DNA from: Chromatiaceae bacterium
Lineage (GTDB): Bacteria > Pseudomonadota > Gammaproteobacteria > Chromatiales > Chromatiaceae
Assembly (NCBI GenBank): GCA_024235395.1
Contig: JACKMK010000002.1
Location: 806,001-870,000 of the forward strand
Length of the DNA stretch: 64,000 nucleotides
Direction of reading: 5' to 3'
The first letter of the stretch is position 1; every line of letters begins with the position of its first letter. Shown here in pieces: positions 51,096 to 59,010 of the stretch. The position numbers and the translations under genes are program-made. The notes under the pieces are model-generated. The model saw nothing but the letters and a program-made list of their open reading frames with translations. It made no database searches and was not told the DNA's origin.

Positions 51096-51482
51096 ATGCG
51101 TCACTACGAAGTAGTGTTTCTGGTCCATCCGGACCAGAGCGAGCAGGTGCCCGCGATGGTCGACCGTTACCGCGCGACCATAGAGGGCAGCGGCGGCACC
51201 ATCCATCGCCTGGAAGACTGGGGTCGTCGGCAGCTCGCTTACCCGATCAACAAGATCCACAAAGCGCACTATGTGATGATGAACATCGAGTGCGGTGCGG
51301 AAGCACTGGCCGAGTTGGAGAGCGCGTTCCGCTTCAACGATGCCGTGCTGCGCAACCTGGTGATCCGTCGCAAGAATGCGATCACAGAGGCGTCGCCGTT
51401 GGCCAAAGACGACGACAAAGAAGACAGCCACACCCCGGCGCCCGCGCGTGAAGAAGCGGCTGCCGGGCAAGAATCCGCCTGA
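51096..51482 (+). CDS. rpsF: 30S ribosomal protein S6
   Basis: The 128-residue S6 begins MRHYEVVFLVHPDQSEQV and has the GGTIHRLEDWGRRQLAYPINK segment and NDAVLRNLVIRR, with an acidic/alanine-rich tail as in other Gammaproteobacteria. It binds 16S rRNA in the platform together with S18. AAGGAG precedes the ATG. It is the first gene of the ribosomal operon. Confidence 0.98.
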   Translation: MRHYEVVFLVHPDQSEQVPAMVDRYRATIEGSGGTIHRLEDWGRRQLAYPINKIHKAHYVMMNIECGAEALAELESAFRFNDAVLRNLVIRRKNAITEASPLAKDDDKEDSHTPAPAREEAAAGQESA

Positions 51483-51500
51483 CGCCTCGGAGGTATCGCC

Positions 51501-51725
51501 ATGTCACGTTTTTTCCGTCGCCGTAAGTTCTGCCGGTTCTCAGCCGAAGGCACGGTCGAGATCGATTACAAGGACCTGAACCTGCTGAAACAGTACGTCA
51601 GCGAGTCGGGCAAGATCGTGCCGAGCCGGATCACCGGTACCAGTGCGAAGTACCAGCGTCAGCTGGCGGACGCGGTCAAGCGCGCCCGTTTCCTGGCGCT
51701 GCTGCCGTATTCGGACAGTCACTGA
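51501..51725 (+). CDS. rpsR: 30S ribosomal protein S18
   Basis: The 74-residue S18 starts MSRFFRRRKFCRFSAEG and contains IDYKDLNLLKQYVSESGKI and KRARFLALLPY, the full family core. It sits 18 bp after rpsF, the usual place for its S6 partner. GGAGG lies before the ATG. Confidence 0.98.
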   Translation: MSRFFRRRKFCRFSAEGTVEIDYKDLNLLKQYVSESGKIVPSRITGTSAKYQRQLADAVKRARFLALLPYSDSH

Positions 51726-51770
51726 GCGCGATGAGCCGGACCGGTCGTCCGGCTCATTGGTGAAGGGCCC

Positions 51771-52694
51771 ATGAAGGCATTTGCCCACTGGGTGATGAAG
51801 GGCCGCATGCAGGCGGTCATCGCGGCCAGCGTACTCGCGATGCTGGGCCTGTTGGTCACCCCGGCAGTCCTGTTGAGCGCGGCAGTGATCATGCTCACGG
51901 TGTTGCGCCAGGGCTGGCGGGAAGGCCTGCTGGTGCTGGCGTCGGCACTGTTGGCGATCGCGGGCCTCGGCGGTCTGGTGTTCCAGATGCCGATCGCGCT
52001 GGCCGTGCTCGGTGCGATGCTGTGGGTCCCGGCGGCAGTGCTCGGCGGGATTCTCGGCAAGACGGGTTCGCTGCGCCTCGCGATCGAGATCGCGAGCATC
52101 GGAGCGGGGCTGATTGTCCTGGCGCAGTATGCGTCGCTCGGCGATCCTGCGGCATTCTGGTCCGATGCGCTGAACGCGTTTCTCAGCCTGCGTATCGACG
52201 CCGAGACATTGGCCAACGCGGACCTCGGTCCGCTGGTCGAACTGATGGCGGGCTGGATGGCCGGCGGGGTTGCCGCGACCTGGTTGCTCGGCAACGTGCT
52301 GTCATTGTCGCTGGCACGTTACTGGTCGGCATTGCTGGACCGCCCCGGTGCGTTTGGCGACGAGTTTCGCGCACTGCGTTTCGGCCGCTGGCTGCTGATC
52401 CTGGTCCCGGCGTTGCTGGTGTTCGGGGTGATTCTGACCGGTGGCAGACCCAACCTGGTCGGTCAGCTTTACCTGGTCGGGATGGTGGTGTTCCTGATTC
52501 AGGGGCTGAGCTTCGCGCATTGGCTGGTCGCCGAGTTCAGTGGCTCGGGCGCCTGGATCGTGGGTCTGTATCTGTTGTTGATTCTGGTCGCGCCGCAGAG
52601 CGCGACGATGGTCGCCCTGGCAGGTTATGCCGATGGGTGGCTGGATTTCCGGACTCGTGTCCGGGCGCGCCGGCCGGGTGCCGGCGGCAAATGA
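51771..52694 (+). CDS. DUF2232 membrane protein
   Basis: This 307-residue protein with about eight membrane helices matches the DUF2232 (YybS-like) family. In many Gammaproteobacteria a member lies between rpsR and rplI, as here, and is transcribed with the ribosomal genes. Function is unknown; the fold suggests a transport or membrane scaffold role. The C-terminal tail is basic. It starts 45 bp after rpsR. Confidence 0.85.
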   Translation: MKAFAHWVMKGRMQAVIAASVLAMLGLLVTPAVLLSAAVIMLTVLRQGWREGLLVLASALLAIAGLGGLVFQMPIALAVLGAMLWVPAAVLGGILGKTGSLRLAIEIASIGAGLIVLAQYASLGDPAAFWSDALNAFLSLRIDAETLANADLGPLVELMAGWMAGGVAATWLLGNVLSLSLARYWSALLDRPGAFGDEFRALRFGRWLLILVPALLVFGVILTGGRPNLVGQLYLVGMVVFLIQGLSFAHWLVAEFSGSGAWIVGLYLLLILVAPQSATMVALAGYADGWLDFRTRVRARRPGAGGK

Positions 52695-52719
52695 ATTCGC
52701 AAGACGAGGTTGAATAACG

Positions 52720-53172
52720 ATGGAAGTCATTCTTCTGGAAAAAGTGGCCAACCTGGGTGGCCTGGGTGAGCGGGTCTCGGTGAAATCCGGTTTCGGTCGG
52801 AACTTTCTGATTCCTCAGGGCAAAGCGGTTTTCGCGAGCGCCGAGAACATCAAGGTCTTCGAGGAGCGCAGGGCCGAGCTGGAACAGCAGGCCGCTGACA
52901 AGCTCGCGGCGGCAGAGGCTCGCAAGGCGCAGATCGAAGCGCTCGGCAGCGTTACCATTGGCCACAAGGCCGGTGAAGAAGGGCGCCTGTTCGGCTCCGT
53001 CGGCACCAGCGACATCGCCAACGCGTGTGTTGCCGCCGACGTCGAGGTCGCCAAGTCGGAGGTGCGTCTGCCGGAAGGTCCATTCCGGGTCGCCGGTGAG
53101 TATCAGGTCGAGCTGCATCTGCACACCGACGTCGATGCGACGCTCACCGTGAAGGTCGTCGCCGAAGACTGA
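52720..53172 (+). CDS. rplI: 50S ribosomal protein L9
   Basis: The 150-residue L9 starts MEVILLEKVANLGGLGERVSV and has the conserved GFGRNFLIPQGKAVFA, the long central helix (about 45-75) and a C-terminal rRNA-binding domain. It is the last gene of the operon; a terminator-like hairpin follows 44 bp after the stop. Confidence 0.97.
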   Translation: MEVILLEKVANLGGLGERVSVKSGFGRNFLIPQGKAVFASAENIKVFEERRAELEQQAADKLAAAEARKAQIEALGSVTIGHKAGEEGRLFGSVGTSDIANACVAADVEVAKSEVRLPEGPFRVAGEYQVELHLHTDVDATLTVKVVAED

Positions 53173-53216
53173 CCGACGCGACGCATTCGCGCCGTCGCGG
53201 ATGCTTCGCTCCATCA

Positions 53217-53257
53217 GAAGCCGGGGTGAGCCGCAGGTGCCCGCCCCGGCTTTCGTC
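53217..53257 (+). terminator. Intrinsic terminator after rplI
   Basis: GAAGCCGGGG and CCCCGGCTTT can pair over ten positions (one G-U) around a loop of about 17 bases. The stem runs into TTTCGTC, a short imperfect T-rich stretch. Position between rplI and dnaB fits the end of the ribosomal operon. Confidence 0.55.
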
Positions 53258-53344
53258 TGCTCGCGCCGGCCGTTCGGTCGCGAGGGACATATCGAATCTG
53301 TGGTGTAATGGGGCCTTCCCGACGAACCTCTTCTGGGTAGCCGC

Positions 53345-54763
53345 ATGGTCGACGCAGTTCACGAGCCTTTACCCGATCTGATGACCGAGCAGGCCGGCGA
53401 CCCTCAGATGGAGGCGCTGCGTCTACCGCCGCATTCGACCCAGGGCGAGCAGGCGGTGCTCGGCGGTCTGATGCTCGACAATGGCGCCTGGGACAAGATC
53501 GCCGACCTGATCGTGGAGCAGGACTTCTACCGCCGGGAACACCAGCTGATCTTTTCGGCGATCTCCAGCCTGGCCGATGCCGATCAGCCGTTCGATGTCG
53601 TCACGCTGGCCGAGGAACTGGATCGCAAGGATGTGCTGCAGGACGTCGGTGGACTCGCCTATCTCGGCATGCTGGCCAACGACACGCCGAGCGCGGCGAA
53701 CATCCAGGCCTATGCGGCGATCGTGCGTGAACAGTCGGTGATCCGCCAGCTGATCCGGGTGGGCGGCCTGATCGCCGATGCGGGCTACCGGCCGAAGGGC
53801 CGCAAGGTCCACGAGTTGCTCGATCACGCCGAGAACATGGTGTTCCAGATCGCCGAGCAACAGGCACGTGGCGGCGGTGGGTTCCGCTCCATCTCACGCC
53901 TCCTGACCGAGACGATCAACCGCATCGAAGAGCTGTACGGCAGCGACGACGCTCTGACCGGTGTCTCCAGCGGCTTCACGGATTTCGACGGCAAGACCTC
54001 CGGCTTGCAGAAGTCCGACCTGATCATCGTTGCGGGCCGGCCATCGATGGGCAAGACCACATTCGCGATGAACGTCGCCGAAAACGTCGCGCTGACGTCG
54101 GGCCTGCCGGTCGCGATTTTCTCCATGGAGATGCCGGGCGAGGCGCTGACGATGCGCATGATCTCTTCGCTCGGTCGGGTGAATCAGCAGGCGGTGCGTT
54201 CCGGCAAGCTCGAGGACGATGATTGGCCGCGCATCACCTCGGCGGTCAACCTGCTCAACAACACCAAGTTGTTCATCGACGACACACCGGCGCTGACGCC
54301 GACCGAGCTGCGCGCACGCTGCCGCCGTCTGACCAAGGAGCACGGTACCCTGGGACTGGTGGTGATCGATTATCTGCAGCTGATGCAGGCGCCCGACGTC
54401 GGCGAGAATCGCGCGACCGAGATCTCCGCGATCTCCCGCGCCTTGAAGGCGCTGGCCAAGGAACTCAAGGTGCCTGTGGTCGCGTTGTCGCAGCTCAACC
54501 GTTCGCTCGAACAGCGACCCAACAAGCGTCCCGTGATGTCGGATCTGCGCGAGTCGGGGGCAATCGAGCAGGATGCGGACCTGATCGTGTTCATCTACCG
54601 CGACGAGGTGTACAACGAGGACAGTCCGGACAAGGGCAAGGCCGAGATCATCATCGGCAAGCAGCGTAACGGCCCGATCGGCACCGTGATGCTGACCTTC
54701 CAGGGGCAGTTCACGCGCTTCGACAATTTCGCCTATGACGTCTATGGCGACGACCAGTATTGA
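53345..54763 (+). CDS. dnaB: Replicative DNA helicase DnaB
   Basis: DnaB is the hexameric 5'-3' helicase of the replication fork. The 472-residue protein has the N-terminal primase-binding domain (PPHSTQGEQAVLGGLMLD at about residue 28) and a linker. The RecA-like domain has Walker A GRPSMGKTTFAMN at about residue 230, GLVVIDYLQLMQAP and SQLNRSLEQRPNKRPVMSD. No intein or insertion is present. It follows the ribosomal operon, a conserved order. Confidence 0.98.
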   Translation: MVDAVHEPLPDLMTEQAGDPQMEALRLPPHSTQGEQAVLGGLMLDNGAWDKIADLIVEQDFYRREHQLIFSAISSLADADQPFDVVTLAEELDRKDVLQDVGGLAYLGMLANDTPSAANIQAYAAIVREQSVIRQLIRVGGLIADAGYRPKGRKVHELLDHAENMVFQIAEQQARGGGGFRSISRLLTETINRIEELYGSDDALTGVSSGFTDFDGKTSGLQKSDLIIVAGRPSMGKTTFAMNVAENVALTSGLPVAIFSMEMPGEALTMRMISSLGRVNQQAVRSGKLEDDDWPRITSAVNLLNNTKLFIDDTPALTPTELRARCRRLTKEHGTLGLVVIDYLQLMQAPDVGENRATEISAISRALKALAKELKVPVVALSQLNRSLEQRPNKRPVMSDLRESGAIEQDADLIVFIYRDEVYNEDSPDKGKAEIIIGKQRNGPIGTVMLTFQGQFTRFDNFAYDVYGDDQY

Positions 54764-54826
54764 ACGACGCATTGGGTGGCATAGGACTTCGGCCACCGCG
54801 CGCTGCGCACGCATAAGGCGCACGGT

Positions 54827-56197
54827 TTGAGCAAGGCCGCGAAGACCGTCTACGTCTGCGGCGCCTGCGGCGCCCAGTCACCCAAGTGGGCGGGGCAATG
54901 CAGCGAGTGCGGCGCCTGGAACACGCTGCAGGAGACGCTCGCCGCGCCGTCGGCCAAGGCCGACACACGGTTCTCCGGTTATGCAGGGGATGGCGATGGC
55001 GCGCGTATCCGCAGTCTTTCCGAGATCGCGGTGCACACCACCGAAAGGCTGTCGACCGGCCTCGATGAACTTGACCGGGTGCTCGGCGGCGGACTGGTGC
55101 CCGGTTCGGTCGTGCTGATCGGTGGTGACCCCGGTATCGGCAAGTCGACGCTGCTGATCCAGGCGCTGGCACTGCTCGCCGAACGTCTGCCGGCGCTGTA
55201 CATCAGCGGCGAAGAGTCGGGAGAACAGATCGGCCTGCGCGCGCGGCGCCTCGGCCTGCCGACCGAGGGGCTGCGCCTGCTGACCGAGACCTGTGTCGAA
55301 CGCATCCTCGCGCTGCTCGCGAAGGAGCGGCCGCGCGTACTGGTACTCGATTCGATCCAGACCTTCTACACCGAGACGCTGCAGTCGGCGCCCGGCTCGG
55401 TGGCCCAGGTGCGCGAATCGGCGGCGCGCCTGGTGCGCTTCGCCAAACAGACCGGCAGCGCCCTGTTCCTGGTCGGTCACGTCACCAAGGAAGGCGCCCT
55501 GGCCGGTCCGCGCGTGCTCGAACACATGGTCGACACGGTGCTGTACTTCGAGGGCGAGAGCGGCGGGCCTTTTCGGCTGGTGCGTGCCATCAAGAACCGT
55601 TTCGGGGCGGTCAACGAACTGGGCGTGTTCGCGATGACCGACCGTGGCCTGCGCGAGGTCAGCAATCCGTCCGCGATCTTCCTGTCGCGTCATGAACAGC
55701 AGGTGGCGGGGAGTTGCATACTGGTCACCCGCGAAGGCACGCGGCCACTGTTGGTCGAGGTGCAGGCCCTGGTCGATCAGAGTCCCCTGGCGAATCCGCG
55801 TCGCATTGCGCTCGGTCTGGAACAGAACCGCCTGTCGATGCTGCTCGCGGTGTTGCACCGACACGGTGGCGTCGGCATGTTCGATCAGGACGTGTTCCTG
55901 AACGTCGTCGGTGGCGTGCGGGTCACCGAGACCGCGGCCGATCTGCCGGTGCTGCTCGCAGCGCTGTCGAGCTTCCGCGACCGGCCGCTCGCGGGTGATC
56001 TCGCGGCCTTCGGTGAGGTCGGGCTGGCCGGGGAGATCCGTCCGGTACCGAACGGGCAGGAGCGCCTGCGCGAGGCGGCCAAGCACGGTTTCACCCGGGC
56101 GATCGTGCCCAAGGCCAATGCGCCGAAAAAGAAGATCGCCGGGTTGGAGGTGATTGGGGTGAGCCGGGTCGGCGAGGCGATCGAGGTGATCGAGTGA
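54827..56197 (+). CDS. radA: DNA repair protein RadA
   Basis: RadA is a branch-migration helicase acting in recombination and transformation. The 456-residue protein has the N-terminal zinc finger (CGACGAQ, then CSECGAWN), Walker A GGDPGIGKST near residue 103, the RadA-specific KNRFGAVNE motif and the C-terminal Lon-like domain (GEVGLAGEIRPV). The start is TTG at 54827 (then SKAAKTVYVCG), the only sensible one. The gene is complete and 63 bp after dnaB. Confidence 0.96.
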   Translation: MSKAAKTVYVCGACGAQSPKWAGQCSECGAWNTLQETLAAPSAKADTRFSGYAGDGDGARIRSLSEIAVHTTERLSTGLDELDRVLGGGLVPGSVVLIGGDPGIGKSTLLIQALALLAERLPALYISGEESGEQIGLRARRLGLPTEGLRLLTETCVERILALLAKERPRVLVLDSIQTFYTETLQSAPGSVAQVRESAARLVRFAKQTGSALFLVGHVTKEGALAGPRVLEHMVDTVLYFEGESGGPFRLVRAIKNRFGAVNELGVFAMTDRGLREVSNPSAIFLSRHEQQVAGSCILVTREGTRPLLVEVQALVDQSPLANPRRIALGLEQNRLSMLLAVLHRHGGVGMFDQDVFLNVVGGVRVTETAADLPVLLAALSSFRDRPLAGDLAAFGEVGLAGEIRPVPNGQERLREAAKHGFTRAIVPKANAPKKKIAGLEVIGVSRVGEAIEVIE

Positions 56198-56246
56198 TCG
56201 GGGTCATCCACCAAGCCGCACCTTCGAGCGAAGCGGGCGGATGCCG

Positions 56247-56274
56247 TTGCAAATAAATTAGATACTTCTAATAT
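56247..56274 (+). promoter_or_regulatory. Sigma-70 promoter overlapped by an ATTAGA-TACT-TCTAAT dyad
   Basis: TTGCAA and TAATAT are 16 bases apart upstream of the cytochrome gene. Inside this promoter, 56257-56272 is a perfect 6-4-6 inverted repeat that covers the spacer and the first bases of the -10. The layout (half-sites four bases apart) is like sites of CRP/FNR-family regulators, here placed to block or tune the promoter. Confidence 0.55.
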
Positions 56275-56351
56275 GGAAACAGCGGCGCCGAGCCCGGTTC
56301 TCGGCCCCGACGTCGCGCGATCGGAAAAGCAGCGACGGGGGGGCAAGCAAG

Positions 56352-56981
56352 ATGAAAACGTCAATCTTCCGCAGGGTGTTGGGCATCGCCATCGTCGGAG
56401 CAGGGATCCTGTCGTCGGGATCGGTGGCCGCCGGCTGGTACGGTGATCCCTGGTCCCGGCCATACGGCTCCGGGGCCGTGACCTACCAACGCCAGACCGT
56501 GATGCGCGACCACGGGTACGTGATGAAGCAGCTTTCGGACATGTTCGACGGCCGGCGGTCGTTCAACCGCGACGAGGCGGCCCGCCTCGCCCGGGAACTG
56601 CAGCAGGGCTTCGGCGACAATCTGATCAGGAATTTCCCCCCGGGGACCATGGTCGCCGGGTCACGCACACTGCCGGCAACCTGGCGGCACTTCGACACCT
56701 TCGTGGCCTATGCCAAAGGGGCCGAAGGTGCGGCATACAGGCTTGCCGAGGTACTGGCGCAGCCGCCGAGCGGGGACGACGCGGATAACGCCGGCACCCG
56801 GATCCCGCCGATGGGCATGGGGCCGGGCCGCAGGGGGCCCTGGCAGCCTGGCTACCGGGGACCGGCGGGCGCGGGTCAGCGCCCCGGCGAACGCATCCCG
56901 CTCGATGCGGTCCGCGAGTTCGGCGAGCTCAACGCGAACTGCCATTCCTGCCATATGCTGTTTCGCGGCGGTCGCTGGTAG
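56352..56981 (+). CDS. Cytochrome c'-like (class II) protein with Gly/Pro-rich insert
   Basis: The 209-residue exported protein has a signal peptide (about 1-27, ending VAA). Helices similar to cytochrome c' follow (YVMKQLSDMFDG, GSRTLPATWRHFDTFVAYAKGAEGAAYRLAEVL). The heme motif CHSCH (Cys197, Cys200, His201) lies near the C-terminus, followed by MLFRGG, as usual for class II. Between the third and fourth helices is a stretch of about 45 residues rich in Gly, Pro and Arg (about 140-185), absent from normal cytochrome c' of about 150 residues. Such proteins bind NO or act as electron carriers. Confidence 0.82.
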   Translation: MKTSIFRRVLGIAIVGAGILSSGSVAAGWYGDPWSRPYGSGAVTYQRQTVMRDHGYVMKQLSDMFDGRRSFNRDEAARLARELQQGFGDNLIRNFPPGTMVAGSRTLPATWRHFDTFVAYAKGAEGAAYRLAEVLAQPPSGDDADNAGTRIPPMGMGPGRRGPWQPGYRGPAGAGQRPGERIPLDAVREFGELNANCHSCHMLFRGGRW

Positions 56982-56990
56982 TCAATGGCG

Positions 56991-57009
56991 ATCACCGGTT
57001 TCCGGTGAT
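56991..57009. terminator. Hairpin between convergent cytochrome and PilZ genes
   Basis: ATCACCGG-TTT-CCGGTGAT is a perfect 8-bp stem with a 3-base loop between the ends of two convergent genes. No T-run follows on either strand, so it is only a likely bidirectional stop or 3'-end structure. Confidence 0.4.
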
Positions 57010-57062
57010 GCATGTCGCGAAAGCGCCGGCCTCTCTGCACAACGGGGTGGCGGGCGCCGCAC

Positions 57063-57434
57063 CTAACCGGCGATCAGCTCGGCGAGATCGCGTTCCAGCA
57101 GCTGTTCGTCGGCGAGGTTCAGTTCCACCATCCGTCGCAGACGACTGGCGCTGTCCAGATCGATCGCGGTGCAATGCATGCCGACGTGGTTCCCTTCGAC
57201 GTGCGCGACCTCGCCTTCCATCTGGATGCAGCACAACTCGCCATCGAGTTCGAGCAGCGCGCTGATCGCCGTACCGCTGGTCGGCTGCCAGTCATCGGCG
57301 ACTTCGAACAGCAGGCCGCGCAGAGACAAGTCGAGCACGGTACCGGGGTGCACTGCGGACCCGGCAGTGATCTTCACCGGTTTGTCGGTGGCGATGCGAT
57401 GGAAGCGGCGGCGCTCGTCGGCAGGGTTGGACAT
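57063..57434 (-). CDS. PilZ domain protein (c-di-GMP effector)
   Basis: The 123-residue single-domain PilZ protein has both c-di-GMP-binding motifs: RRRFHR near residue 9 and DLSLRG near residue 37. It likely senses c-di-GMP and adjusts motility or surface attachment; flagellar genes lie 1.5 kb away. The ATG at 57434 has AAGGAG seven bases upstream; a longer frame from 57497 overlaps the CorC-like gene. It is downstream of that gene on the same strand. Confidence 0.9.
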   Translation of the reverse strand: MSNPADERRRFHRIATDKPVKITAGSAVHPGTVLDLSLRGLLFEVADDWQPTSGTAISALLELDGELCCIQMEGEVAHVEGNHVGMHCTAIDLDSASRLRRMVELNLADEQLLERDLAELIAG

Positions 57435-57493
57435 GTCGGGCTCCTTGCGGTTACCCCGCATAGCGGCCGCAGTGGCCGCTTCCTGAACGGTGT

Positions 57494-58813
57494 TCAATCG
57501 TCGGCGGTGCCTGGACGGCGCTCCTGCGGGCGGATGCGCGCGGTCTTGACCGCGTTGTCCTGCGTCTGCACCACCTCGACCGGATAGCCGGCGATCAGTA
57601 GCGAGGTGCCGGGTTCGGGCAGGCTCTCGAGGTGCTCGACGATCAGCCCGTTGAGTGTCTTGGGGCCGTCGGTCGGCAACTCCCAGTGCATGGTACGTAC
57701 GAGTTCACGCAGGTTCGCGCTGCCATCGACCAGGAAGCTGCCATCCTCCTGCGGCTGGACGTCGGCGATTGCATCCGACGGATCGGTCGCGAACTCGCCG
57801 ACGATCTCCTCGAGCAGATCGGCCATGGTCACCAGTCCCTGCACGTCGCCATACTCATCGACCACCAGCGCGGTCCGCCGTCGGTTGCGCTGGAAGTTGA
57901 TCAGCTGCCGGTTCAGCGGCGTGCCTTTCGGGATGTAATAGGGTTCGCGGATCAGCCCCTCGAGGACCTCGCGCGTCAATTCACCGTCGAGCTGGGCCTG
58001 CATGACCCGGCGTGCGTGCACGAAGCCGGCGACCCGGTCGATGCTGCCGCGGTACGCGAGCACCCGGGTGTACGGCAGCTTTTCCAGTTGTTCCAGCAGC
58101 ACGTCGAGCGGGTTGTCGAGGTCGATACCGTCCAGTTCGTTGCGCGGCACCATGATGTCGTCGACCGTGACCTTTTCCAGGTCGAGGATGTTGAGCAGCA
58201 TCTTCTGGTGGCGCTTGGGGATCATCGCGCCGGCCTCGTTGACGACGGTGCGCAGTTCTTCGCGACTCAGCGCAGTCCCTTCGGCATCGTCCTCCGGGTA
58301 GGCGCCGAGCACACGCAGTACCGTGTTCGCCACCAGATTGACCGCCCACACCAGCGGGAAGAGTACGCGCAGCAGCGGCGTGTAGACCCAGGACGCCGGG
58401 AACGCGATCCGTTCCGGATGCAGTGCCGCGAGGGTCTTGGGGGCGACCTCCGAGAACACCAGGACGACCAGGGTCAGCAGGCCGGCAGCCGCTGCAATGG
58501 CGCCTTCGCCGCCAAGCCGCAGCGCGATCACGGTCGCCAGCGATGACGCCAGTATGTTGACGAAGTTGTTGCCGAGCAGGATCAGGCCGATCAACCGGTC
58601 GGGCTTGCTGAGCAGGCGCTCGGCGAGTCTCGCTCCCGGATGCCCGGCCGCCGCGAGGTGGCGCAGCCGGTAACGGTTGAGCGTCATCAGCGCGGTCTCG
58701 GAACCGGAGAAGAAGGCCGACAGCAGGAGCAGGAAGCACAGGACGCCGAACAGGACGGCGAGGGGTAGATCGTTCAAACAGGCATGCCCAGGCTGCTTCA
58801 GAAGCCCGGTCAC
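57494..58813 (-). CDS. CorC/HlyC-type membrane protein (CNNM domain, CBS pair)
   Basis: This protein of about 439 residues has a DUF21/CNNM membrane domain with four helices (about 15-165), including FFSGSETALMTLNRYRLRHL. Two CBS domains (about 200-340; VPRNELDGIDL, TALVVDEYGDVQGLVT) and a C-terminal CorC_HlyC domain follow. Family members are linked to Mg2+/Co2+ efflux or ion homeostasis. The GTG at 58813 is used; a TTG at 58777 (LNDLPLAVLF) would match the usual N-terminus of the family and may be the true start. Confidence 0.88.
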   Translation of the reverse strand: MTGLLKQPGHACLNDLPLAVLFGVLCFLLLLSAFFSGSETALMTLNRYRLRHLAAAGHPGARLAERLLSKPDRLIGLILLGNNFVNILASSLATVIALRLGGEGAIAAAAGLLTLVVLVFSEVAPKTLAALHPERIAFPASWVYTPLLRVLFPLVWAVNLVANTVLRVLGAYPEDDAEGTALSREELRTVVNEAGAMIPKRHQKMLLNILDLEKVTVDDIMVPRNELDGIDLDNPLDVLLEQLEKLPYTRVLAYRGSIDRVAGFVHARRVMQAQLDGELTREVLEGLIREPYYIPKGTPLNRQLINFQRNRRRTALVVDEYGDVQGLVTMADLLEEIVGEFATDPSDAIADVQPQEDGSFLVDGSANLRELVRTMHWELPTDGPKTLNGLIVEHLESLPEPGTSLLIAGYPVEVVQTQDNAVKTARIRPQERRPGTADD

Positions 58814-58890
58814 TTTCCAGGTTCGATGCCGATGCTGTCAAGCGCCGTTGCCCGGGCAGATGGGGCGAGATTTTGCTGGCTGACGTTTTT

Positions 58891-58919
58891 TTGACATATT
58901 GAAACCAGCATGCTTAACT
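58891..58919 (+). promoter_or_regulatory. Possible sigma-70 promoter of fleQ
   Basis: A perfect -35 TTGACA is followed after 17 bases by TTAACT, a weak -10. Another -10-like TACAAT lies at 58931-58936 without a good -35. Either would give a leader of about 70-90 bases for fleQ. Confidence 0.4.
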
Positions 58920-59010
58920 TGCATACGAAATACAATCGTCTTTGTAAACCGCACAGACAGCCCCGAGCCGGCGCGTCACGGCAGGGGGTGGTGCAACCCG
59001 GGGTCGACCG

